A stretch of DNA of 11,408 bases. It comes from Lachnospiraceae bacterium UBA1066. Lineage in GTDB: Bacteria; Bacillota; Clostridia; Lachnospirales; Lachnospiraceae. Positions 6,592-11,408 of this stretch are shown one piece after another; within the stretch, counting starts at the first letter, position 1; each line of letters opens with the position of its first letter. The stretch covers positions 1 to 11,408 of the forward strand of contig DCDB01000361.1 in NCBI GenBank assembly GCA_002316215.1, in the 5' to 3' direction. Position numbers and translations under genes: made by a program. Under the pieces are notes generated by a model. It was not told the DNA's origin, did no database searches, and saw only the letters and a list, made by a program, of their open reading frames with translations.

Positions 6592-6732
6592 ATGGATACA
6601 TTTCTCAGTTCGCTCAGGGTCATGGGAATCGGCATGCTGGGTATTTTCGCCGTCACAGCCGTCATCATCCTCGTCATTGTCATCCTGACGAAAGTATTTC
6701 CCGAAAAGAAGGATAAAAATAAGCAGGCCTGA
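6592..6732 (+). CDS. oadG: Short OadG-like gamma subunit of a sodium-pump decarboxylase
   Basis: A 46-residue frame with a good ribosome site (AAAGGA, 6577-6582). The sequence begins MDTFLSSLRVMGIGM, runs into one hydrophobic helix (about residues 11-33) and ends in a lysine-rich tail (KVFPEKKDKNKQ). This matches the layout and the L-x-V-M-x-I-G-M pattern of OAD_gamma proteins, which anchor and assemble the alpha and beta subunits. Most OadG proteins are longer, with a Pro- or His-rich cytosolic tail that is missing here, so this is a minimal form. It follows oadB in the same direction. The 202 bases between them hold only two small inverted repeats (6402-6415 and 6482-6496). The stop codon lies in the loop of the terminator hairpin. 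Family assignment rests on topology, motif and position. Confidence 0.78.
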   Translation: MDTFLSSLRVMGIGMLGIFAVTAVIILVIVILTKVFPEKKDKNKQA

Positions 6733-6745
6733 AGGCCTGCTTATT
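6718..6745 (+). terminator. Bidirectional intrinsic terminator between oadG-like gene and pyridoxamine kinase gene
   Basis: A perfect inverted repeat: AATAAGCAGGCC (6718-6729) pairs with GGCCTGCTTATT (6734-6745), a 12-bp stem with loop TGAA. The + strand continues TATTATAGT, and on the - strand the hairpin is followed by ATCC after a TTATTTTTAT stretch, so both convergent transcripts can end here. The oadG-like stop codon TGA (6730-6732) is inside the loop, so the last four codons form the left arm. Confidence 0.9.
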
Positions 6746-6759
6746 TATTATAGTAAAAA

Positions 6760-7596
6760 TCAGGCTTCCAGCCTCTTCACCAGCATCGGGATGGCGCTTT
6801 CAAAGTTAACGCCGTACCAGCGATGCTCTTTATCCTCAATGGAACAGCGTACGCACTCTGCCGTATAATCAACAGCAAGACCGATTGCTTCATCAATGTT
6901 CATGCCGTTGACAAGTGCTCCGGTCATCGCCGAGGCATAAATATCGCCTGTTCCATGGAATTTAACCGGATACCATTTATTAAAACGTTCGTAATACCGG
7001 CCGCTTGCAGAATCATAAGCTGCCGAACCAAGCTGGTTTTTATCGTAGCTGACACCGGTCAGGACGGATTTCTTTGATCCCATAGAGGTCAGGTTCTTAA
7101 GGATTTTGTGAATTTCATCTTTGGAATAATCATCGCCCTTAAACGGAAGATCCAGCATAAAAGAAGCCTCTGTAAGGTTCGGGACAATAACATCGGCCTT
7201 GCTGCAGAGAACTCTCATCGACTGGACAAATTCCTTCGTAAAACCTTTATACAATTCGCCGTTATCCGCCATTGCGGGATCGACGACAACAATTGTATTC
7301 TCCCTGCGGAAGCGGTCAATAAAATCCGAAACGATCTCAATCTGCTCCGCCGATCCCATATATCCTGTATAGATGGCGTCAAAGGTAAACCCTTCTTTCT
7401 GCCACTGATCGGAAATCGGATTGATCTGATCCGTCAGATCAAGAAAAGTAAAACCTTTAAAAGCCGTGTGATTGGAGAGAACCGCCGTCGGAATCACGGC
7501 TGTCTCAATTCCCATAGCCGAGATAATCGGAAGTGCCACCGTAAGGGAACATTTTCCGACGCATGAAATATCCTGAATCGTCACTATTCTCTTCAT
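6760..7596 (-). CDS. Pyridoxal/pyridoxamine kinase (PdxK/PdxY-like, ribokinase superfamily)
   Basis: A 278-residue kinase predicted to phosphorylate pyridoxal, pyridoxamine or pyridoxine with ATP in the vitamin B6 salvage pathway. The N-terminus MKRIVTIQDISCVGKCS and SNHTAFKG (41-48) match the PdxK/PdxY substrate region. YTGYMGS (76-82) and VVVDPAMADNGELY (103-116) are typical of the clade. HGTGDIYASAM (214-224) holds the anion hole and the catalytic base D218. The length is normal (about 280). Bacillota also have ThiD-type kinases acting on B6, but the motifs here are of the PdxY type. It has its own promoter, but the ribosome site is weak (AGGA about 16 bases upstream, then an AGAG stretch). 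It converges on the oadG-like gene with only 27 bases between stops. Confidence 0.9.
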   Translation of the reverse strand: MKRIVTIQDISCVGKCSLTVALPIISAMGIETAVIPTAVLSNHTAFKGFTFLDLTDQINPISDQWQKEGFTFDAIYTGYMGSAEQIEIVSDFIDRFRRENTIVVVDPAMADNGELYKGFTKEFVQSMRVLCSKADVIVPNLTEASFMLDLPFKGDDYSKDEIHKILKNLTSMGSKKSVLTGVSYDKNQLGSAAYDSASGRYYERFNKWYPVKFHGTGDIYASAMTGALVNGMNIDEAIGLAVDYTAECVRCSIEDKEHRWYGVNFESAIPMLVKRLEA

Positions 7597-7631
7597 TTTT
7601 AATCATCTCTTTTCCTATTATTTTACTGGAT

Positions 7632-7661
7632 ATTCTAACATAACCGCATAGCTGTTGGCAA
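7632..7661 (-). promoter_or_regulatory. Promoter for the pyridoxamine kinase gene
   Basis: On the - strand, TTGCCA (7656-7661) and TAGAAT (7632-7637) are separated by 18 bases, with TGT just before the -10 element (extended -10). The predicted start of transcription is near 7625, about 30 bases before the ATG. This suggests the kinase gene can be expressed separately from the upstream transporter genes on the same strand. Confidence 0.65.
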
Positions 7662-7684
7662 GAGGCATATAAAAAGAGTCCGGT

Positions 7685-8254
7685 TCAGCCGAGAAGCCCC
7701 ATATAGCCCGCCCCGATGCCCAAAGCGGCAGCTGCCAGAATGATCAGAATAGGATGCATTTTCTTAAAAGCCGCGACAAGGGCCGCAAGGAAAATGAAAA
7801 AAGAAACCAGGAATGCGCCGCCTGCAAATGTCGAAAGGCTGAAGCCGTCAGGGAAGAAAACACTGGATCCGACCGAAATCACGGCCGATGCAATCAGGCT
7901 TACAACGACGGGCTTAAGCCCTCCGAGAAAACCCTGGACATATTTATTTTCCCGGAATGCCTTCAGAAAATGCGCGATAACCAGGATGATGATGAAGGAT
8001 GGCAGAATTACGCCCGTGGTTGCGCAGACCGCACCGAAGACTCCGCCTGTTTCCGCGCCGATATAAGTTGAAACATTAACGGCAAAAGGGCCCGGCGTGC
8101 TCTCGGAGACAGCCACAAAATTGACCACTTCTTCCATCGTCATCCAGCCCTTGCGCGTCACTTCGGATTCGATCAGAGGCAGCATGGCATAGCCTCCGCC
8201 GATGGTAAAGGCTCCGATCTTAAAAAACGTCCAGAAGAGTTCAAAGAAAATCAT
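7685..8254 (-). CDS. Half-size chromate-transporter family protein (second of pair)
   Basis: A 189-residue, strongly hydrophobic single-domain CHR family protein. The N-terminal signature FFKIGAFTIGGGYAMLPLIE (10-29) and ESTPGPFAVNVSTYIG (51-66) are diagnostic. About six hydrophobic segments follow. Full-length ChrA proteins carry two such domains and export chromate (or possibly sulfate-like anions). In many Bacillota the domains are two separate adjacent genes, as here, and probably form a heterodimer. The start overlaps the stop of the preceding gene by four bases (8251-8254), and GGGAGGG lies 8 bases upstream. The real substrate in an anaerobe is uncertain; chromate is the family label, not something shown by this sequence. 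No clear terminator follows; a T-rich run follows the stop, near 7670-7674. Confidence 0.92.
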   Translation of the reverse strand: MIFFELFWTFFKIGAFTIGGGYAMLPLIESEVTRKGWMTMEEVVNFVAVSESTPGPFAVNVSTYIGAETGGVFGAVCATTGVILPSFIIILVIAHFLKAFRENKYVQGFLGGLKPVVVSLIASAVISVGSSVFFPDGFSLSTFAGGAFLVSFFIFLAALVAAFKKMHPILIILAAAALGIGAGYMGLLG

Positions 8255-8871
8255 GTGATTTTCCCTCCCTTCTTAGCCGAAAAAACAGTCCAAAACACTC
8301 CCGCCGCACCGCTAAAGAGAATAACCAAAAGGACATTTGCTCCCAAAAATGCTACCGCCAAAAAAGCCGCCGCCATGAGGATATAAGAAAAAAGCGACTT
8401 CGGACAGGTCTTATACATTGTGGCAAGTGCCCTGATGATCAGCGCCAGAACAGCCGCCCGGACACCGGCAAATGCGTACTTCACAATTCTGACAGACTCA
8501 AAAGAGCGAAGGAAAAACGAAATAATCAGGATTATAAAAAATGAAGGCAGAACTACGCCGAATGTCGCAGCAAAAGATCCGGCAATTCCCGCGACCCGAT
8601 ACCCGATAAAAGTCGCCGCGTTGATGGCAATCGGCCCCGGCGTCGATTCAGCGATAGCCACGATCTCCAGAACGTCGTCTTCGCTTGCGTAATGCCGCCG
8701 ATTCACAATCTCATGCTCAATAAGCGGAATCATCGCATACCCGCCGCCGAAGGTAAAGGCTCCGATCTTAAGAAAGGTCAGAAATAGTATGAGACAGTTA
8801 TGCGTCCTGCCGCTCTGAGCTTTATCGGCTGCTGTTTTTCCGGCTGTCGCTTTACCGGCTGTTTTTTTCAT
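8251..8871 (-). CDS. Half-size chromate-transporter family protein (first of pair, with N-terminal basic repeat)
   Basis: A 206-residue CHR-domain membrane protein, homologous to its downstream partner. The signature FLKIGAFTFGGGYAMIPLIE is at 33-52, ESTPGPIAINAATFIG at 75-90 and VLPSFFIILI at 107-116. It has an extra N-terminal segment of about 22 residues built from short repeats (TAGKATAGKTAADKA) before the domain; its partner starts directly at the domain. The ATG at 8871 is the only in-frame start before the signature, yet the best ribosome site (GGGGAGG on the - strand, about 8887-8893) is about 15 bases away, longer than usual. It lies 62 bases after the pepT stop on the same strand with no terminator between, so it may share the pepT transcript. 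It is translationally coupled to the second half-transporter. Confidence 0.9.
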   Translation of the reverse strand: MKKTAGKATAGKTAADKAQSGRTHNCLILFLTFLKIGAFTFGGGYAMIPLIEHEIVNRRHYASEDDVLEIVAIAESTPGPIAINAATFIGYRVAGIAGSFAATFGVVLPSFFIILIISFFLRSFESVRIVKYAFAGVRAAVLALIIRALATMYKTCPKSLFSYILMAAAFLAVAFLGANVLLVILFSGAAGVFWTVFSAKKGGKIT

Positions 8872-8933
8872 GTCCGTATATCCCGACCTCCCCTTGCCCG
8901 GCCGATGTGATCATTCTGCCGGATATTCCCTGT

Positions 8934-10124
8934 TTACTTAACCAATTCAATCAGAAGTTCCGCTGTCTTTTCCATCTCCGGAATGCTTGCATATTCATAG
9001 CGCCCATGGTAATTATAGCCTCCGGTGCAGAGATTCGGGCACGGCAGGCCGCGGAATGTCAGGACAGCGCCGTCCGTACCGCCGCGGATCGGCAGAATGA
9101 GCGGTTTTATCCCTACCTTTTCCATGGCCGCTTTGGCATTATCGATCAGATTCATATGCGAAGCCATAAGATCCGCCATATTAAAATACTGATCCGCGAT
9201 TTCCGCCGTGATTGTACCTTCGCCGTATTTTTCGTTCATATAGGCGGAGATCTTCCGCACCGTTTCCTTACGGGCTTCAAATTTCGTCCGGTCGTGGTCA
9301 CGGATAAAATATTTCATATCGGCGCTGTCGGTCGAACCTTTCATTTCCTCAAGGAAATAAAAACCTTCGTACATCTCCGTATGCGACGGCGTCTCTGCCG
9401 GCGGGAGCATGGAATTGAACTCCATGCCCACAAGAAGCGCGTTAATCATAAGGTTCTTGGCGTCTCCGGGATGGACGCTTTTGCCGCGTATGATGATATG
9501 CGCAGAAGCCGCGTTAAAGTTCTCATATTCCAGAAGGCCCAGCTTGCCTCCGTCCACAGTATAGGCCTCTTCCGCTCCGAATCTTACAATATCAAAGTGC
9601 TCCGTTCCGCGGCCAACCTCCTCGTCCGGAGTAAAGGCGATTTTAAAAGTCCTGTGCCCGGTTTCTTTGTGCTCAAGATAGAACTTTGCCATATTCATGA
9701 TCTCAGAAACACCGGCCTTGTCATCAGCCCCCAGAAGGGTCGTTCCGTCCGATGCAATCAGGTCTTCTCCGATATGATTCTTGAGTTCCGGAAAATCATC
9801 CGGCTTAAGAAGCGCATCCTTACCGTCGTAATTTTCGATAATCCTGGGCTTAACATCTGCGCCGCTCACAGCCGGAGACGTGTCCATGTGTCCGATAAAG
9901 CCAAGAGGTTTTTTATCCTGGCTGCCCGGAACTGCCGCATAGACGTAGCAGTGTTCTTCATCATAATAAACATCGGAAGCTCCCATCGCCCGAAGCTCAG
10001 AGGACAGCAGTTTCGCAAGGTCATGCTGCTTTACCGTCGAGGGCGAGGTCTGCGACTCTTCCGAAGACTGCGTATCAATCTTCGCATACCTTATAAAACG
10101 GTCGATCAAATCTTTATTCTTCAT
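8934..10124 (-). CDS. pepT: Peptidase T (zinc tripeptide aminopeptidase)
   Basis: A 396-residue M20B metallopeptidase that removes the N-terminal residue from tripeptides in the cytoplasm. Zinc ligands and catalytic residues are visible: H79 and D81 (GHMDTSP), the bridging Asp in GADDKAG (132-138), E168/E169 (PDEEVGRG), D191 (TVDGG) and H373 (YNYHGRYEY). The C-terminal RGGTDGAVLTFRGLPCPNL (347-365) is a PepT signature. The length is close to the usual 405-410. The frame extends to an ATG at 10142, but that one precedes the ribosome site GGGGAGGA (10133-10140), which is 8 bases from the ATG at 10124; the latter gives the usual MKNKDLIDRF start. The gene is followed on the same strand by the transporter pair, with which it may be co-transcribed. 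Confidence 0.96.
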   Translation of the reverse strand: MKNKDLIDRFIRYAKIDTQSSEESQTSPSTVKQHDLAKLLSSELRAMGASDVYYDEEHCYVYAAVPGSQDKKPLGFIGHMDTSPAVSGADVKPRIIENYDGKDALLKPDDFPELKNHIGEDLIASDGTTLLGADDKAGVSEIMNMAKFYLEHKETGHRTFKIAFTPDEEVGRGTEHFDIVRFGAEEAYTVDGGKLGLLEYENFNAASAHIIIRGKSVHPGDAKNLMINALLVGMEFNSMLPPAETPSHTEMYEGFYFLEEMKGSTDSADMKYFIRDHDRTKFEARKETVRKISAYMNEKYGEGTITAEIADQYFNMADLMASHMNLIDNAKAAMEKVGIKPLILPIRGGTDGAVLTFRGLPCPNLCTGGYNYHGRYEYASIPEMEKTAELLIELVK

Positions 10125-10132
10125 ATCATAAT

Positions 10133-10140
10133 TCCTCCCC
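10133..10140 (-). promoter_or_regulatory. Ribosome binding site deciding the pepT start
   Basis: On the - strand this reads GGGGAGGA and stands 8 bases before the ATG at 10122-10124. The in-frame ATG at 10142 lies upstream of it, so it cannot be served by this site. This supports the shorter 396-residue PepT. Confidence 0.85.
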
Positions 10141-10156
10141 ATATCAAAGTCTTGCC

Positions 10157-10186
10157 ATTTTATCCAAATCTGAAACTCATTGCGAA
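10157..10186 (-). promoter_or_regulatory. Possible pepT promoter
   Basis: On the - strand, TTCGCA (10181-10186; four of six consensus) and TAAAAT (10157-10162; five of six) are spaced by 18 bases. Transcription would begin near 10150, about 26 bases before the pepT ATG. It is the best match in the gap between the tRNA terminator and pepT, but a weak one. Confidence 0.4.
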
Positions 10187-10239
10187 GCGAATGCCGAATC
10201 CTGCCCCTTTTCCGCCCCTTCAGACAGAAATGAGCTCAT

Positions 10240-10283
10240 AAAAAAACCGGAAAGCCTGGATTCTCTCCATCCTTTCCGGTTTT
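10240..10283 (-). terminator. Intrinsic terminator downstream of tRNA-Ser
   Basis: Perfect 12-bp inverted repeat: AAAACCGGAAAG (10243-10254) and CTTTCCGGTTTT (10272-10283), with a 17-base loop. Read on the - strand the stem is followed by a run of seven T. It ends the tRNA-Ser transcript 9 bases after the mature 3' end and insulates pepT. Confidence 0.92.
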
Positions 10284-10291
10284 CATATTAG

Positions 10292-10377
10292 CGGAGAGGA
10301 AGGGATTCGAACCCTTGCGCCCCGAAGGACAAACGGTTTTCAAGACCGCCTCGTTATGACCGCTTCGATACCTCTCC
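10292..10377 (-). tRNA. tRNA-Ser (anticodon UGA), no encoded CCA
   Basis: On the - strand the acceptor stem GGAGAGG (5' end at 10377) pairs with CCTCTCC, followed by discriminator G at 10292. The anticodon arm is CGGT-CTTGAAA-ACCG, with anticodon TGA reading UCN serine codons (mainly UCA). A long variable arm (GTCC, TTCG loop, GGGC) marks a class II tRNA, and the T arm is AAGGG-TTCGAAT-CCCTT. Total 86 bases. The bases after the discriminator read CTA, so CCA must be added after transcription. RNase Z (encoded at 1115-2047) would make the 3' cut. It lies between the SRAP gene and pepT with its own promoter and terminator. Confidence 0.97.
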
Positions 10378-10413
10378 ATAATGGCTGCCCTGTCATATGC
10401 GGACAGCAAATGT

Positions 10414-10442
10414 ATTATAGCAAACGCTCCGGCATTTTGCAA
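10414..10442 (-). promoter_or_regulatory. Promoter for tRNA-Ser
   Basis: On the - strand, a perfect TATAAT (10414-10419) and TTGCAA (10437-10442) are exactly 17 bases apart. Transcription would start near 10407, giving a 5' leader of about 30 bases for RNase P to remove. The -35 box directly abuts the repeat copy at 10445-10483. Confidence 0.8.
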
Positions 10443-10444
10443 CT

Positions 10445-10483
10445 GTCAGCTTTTAAAAATATAAAAGTCAAAAATGTCACGCG
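10445..10483 (-). repeat. Single copy of the dispersed repeat, overlapping the 3' end of the SRAP gene
   Basis: Read on the - strand it begins CGCGTGACATTTTTGAC, continues TTTTATATTTTT and ends AAAAGCTGAC. The first part matches the shortened unit at 5171-5188, and the second matches the joint of the tandem units at 5121-5140. So this copy combines all parts of the array once. The SRAP stop codon (10477-10479) lies in its first bases, and CTTTT/AAAAG can form a weak AT-rich hairpin after the stop. It has the same orientation relative to its upstream gene as the array after the fusion gene. Confidence 0.75.
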
Positions 10484-11064
10484 AAAAGATTCATCTGCCC
10501 GACAGCCCGGCGCTGCAGTTCTTCCGGCTTTTTCCTGAGATAATATGCGGCTTCGCTGCTTTTAAGAATCCAGCCTGGTAATTCATCCGGTGAAATGAGA
10601 AGCGGCATGCGCGGATGGACAGGCTTCATGGAAAGATTGGCTTCGGTCGTAAGCAGGACGAAACGCCGTTCATTTTCAAAAAAACTATAAAGGCCGGCCA
10701 GAAAGAGAGGTTCGGATTTCTCCTGGGAAAAAGAAAAACAGTCTTTGCCGGAATTCCATTCGTAAAAGGAAGAGGCCGGAACGGCACATCTCCGGCAGGC
10801 CAGATCCTTCCGGAAGGAAGGTTTTTCAGCGGCAGTTTCGGCGCGTGCATTGATCATCAGGCTTTTTCCGCGGCCGGTATAGCCCCAGCGCATGGCACAA
10901 AGCAGAAGATGGGAATCGGATGAAACAATGACAGGCGCCGCCGCAGACGGACAGATATCGCCTGCCATTCGGGATATTTCCGAAGGACTGTCAATTATTA
11001 AATCGGGCAGGACTTTCCGGACGTCGCTGATCAGATAATCGTCAATATAGAAACGGCCGCACAT
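10477..11064 (-). CDS. SRAP-family abasic-site DNA-protein crosslink protein (YedK/HMCES-like)
   Basis: A 195-residue SOS response-associated peptidase domain protein. Family members shield abasic sites in single-stranded DNA by forming a thiazolidine crosslink through the N-terminal cysteine after Met removal. All key residues are present: C2 in MCGRFY, N72/R74/E76 in INARAET, E102 in SSFYEW and H150 in PVHPRMPLLI. The length is slightly below that of E. coli YedK (about 222), with shorter loops. AAGGAG precedes the ATG at 4-base spacing. I see no match to a Bacillota LexA box (GAAC-N4-GTTC) in the 90-base upstream region, so SOS control is not supported by the sequence. It is divergent from the gene starting at 11155. 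Its stop lies inside a copy of the dispersed repeat. Confidence 0.93.
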   Translation of the reverse strand: MCGRFYIDDYLISDVRKVLPDLIIDSPSEISRMAGDICPSAAAPVIVSSDSHLLLCAMRWGYTGRGKSLMINARAETAAEKPSFRKDLACRRCAVPASSFYEWNSGKDCFSFSQEKSEPLFLAGLYSFFENERRFVLLTTEANLSMKPVHPRMPLLISPDELPGWILKSSEAAYYLRKKPEELQRRAVGQMNLFA

Positions 11065-11100
11065 GGGACTCCTTTACGCTTTATGCGCTTTTTGCGTGAA

Positions 11101-11111
11101 TATGTTATAAT
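11101..11111 (+). promoter_or_regulatory. Extended -10 promoter for the gene at 11155
   Basis: TATGTTATAAT contains a perfect TATAAT (11106-11111) with TGT directly before it. The same 11 bases occur at the oadB promoter (5215-5225). No good -35 box sits at 16-18 bases, which is tolerable for an extended -10. Predicted start near 11118, giving a leader of about 37 bases. Confidence 0.6.
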
Positions 11112-11154
11112 GGCAAAGGTAAGCTAAGATAGTAATTTATCACGGGGATATTAT

Positions 11155-11408
11155 ATGAAAGATAGGAATAAAAATCAACGGAAACGCAGGCTTCGGATCC
11201 GGCTTACGGCAGCAGCGGCAGCTATAGCTGTGATTATCGTATGTGTTCTGGTATTTACGGTAAGCCATAGCGCAGCAGTATTGAACGGTTCAGGCGGGAA
11301 AACGGGGCAGGAATCCGGGGCAGCGTCAGCATTGTCCGGAACCTCTGCGGAATCCGGAGCGCAGGAGGGGACATCTTCTGCTTCGGGGACGGTATTGCCG
11401 GATACTGA
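11155..11408 (+). CDS. N-terminal part of a membrane-anchored protein with Ser/Gly/Ala-rich linker (3'-truncated by window edge)
   Basis: Not recognised. The frame is open from the ATG at 11155 to the window end (84 codons plus two bases). It starts with a strongly basic segment (MKDRNKNQRKRRLRIRL), then a single hydrophobic helix at about 18-37 (TAAAAAIAVIIVCVLVFTVS). After that comes about 45 residues rich in S, G, A, T and E with short SG/SA motifs. The positive-inside charge pattern indicates a type II anchor with the C-terminal part outside the cell. No cleavage motif stands out. Such anchors with flexible linkers often carry cell-wall or polysaccharide-modifying domains, but that domain is outside the window, so no function is assigned. 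GGGG (11144-11147) is the ribosome site at 7-base spacing. An extended -10 promoter lies upstream. Confidence 0.75.
   Translation, partial: MKDRNKNQRKRRLRIRLTAAAAAIAVIIVCVLVFTVSHSAAVLNGSGGKTGQESGAASALSGTSAESGAQEGTSSASGTVLPDT

Noticed and set aside
8907..10241. Long + strand open frame (444 codons) antisense to pepT
   Set aside because: It mirrors pepT almost exactly, has an Arg/His/Phe-rich composition without a recognisable domain and no proper ribosome site. The - strand frame has every PepT active-site residue.
10292..10377. tRNA-Ser as an integration (att) site
   Set aside because: No integrase, no repeated tRNA 3' end nearby and only housekeeping genes on both sides.
11065..11154. LexA/SOS box before the SRAP gene
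   Set aside because: No GAAC-N4-GTTC-like palindrome is present in the divergent gap, so SOS control could not be supported.

Overview
The window looks like a chromosomal segment from a low-to-mid GC, strictly or mostly anaerobic Bacillota, probably a Clostridia/Lachnospiraceae-like organism. The reasons are strong AGGAGG-type ribosome binding sites, TGn-extended -10 promoters, a short-form RNase Z, a tRNA gene without encoded CCA, a rubrerythrin domain, Na+-pump decarboxylase subunits and a pair of half-size chromate transporters. The lineage is an inference from gene content. I see no phage, transposon, integrase, CRISPR array or toxin-antitoxin pair.

Left block, + strand (1-3721): a tight housekeeping operon reading tsaB (5' end outside the window) - rimI - rnz - tsaD - ispD. 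Three junctions overlap (4, 17 and 4 bases). Only the rimI-rnz junction has a gap, of about 100 bases. The theme is tRNA and translation maturation: t6A37 synthesis by TsaB/TsaD, ribosomal protein acetylation by RimI and tRNA 3' processing by RNase Z. An isoprenoid gene, ispD, sits at the end. About 100 bases later comes the most unusual gene (3827-5077), which encodes a calcineurin-like metallophosphoesterase fused in frame to a complete rubrerythrin (ferritin-like diiron domain plus rubredoxin). Its 3' flank carries a degenerate tandem repeat (unit about 40 bases) that recurs once more, in the same sense, at the 3' end of the SRAP gene about 5 kb away.

Middle, + strand (5197-6745): a clear promoter drives the beta subunit of a Na+-translocating decarboxylase (oadB). 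It is followed by a 46-residue single-helix OadG-like protein whose stop codon lies in the loop of a perfect 12-bp terminator hairpin. No alpha or biotin-carrier subunit is present.

Right block, - strand (6760-11064, read right to left): an SRAP (YedK/HMCES-type) DNA-protein crosslink protein, then tRNA-Ser(UGA) with its own promoter and terminator, then pepT (tripeptidase T) followed closely by two half-size CHR transporters with a 4-base overlap, and finally a pyridoxal/pyridoxamine kinase with its own promoter that converges on the oadG-like gene at a shared bidirectional hairpin. At the far right, a divergent + strand gene begins (11155 to the window end) and encodes a membrane-anchored protein with a Ser/Gly/Ala-rich external linker. 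Its functional domain lies outside the window. No stretch longer than about 210 bases lacks a gene.
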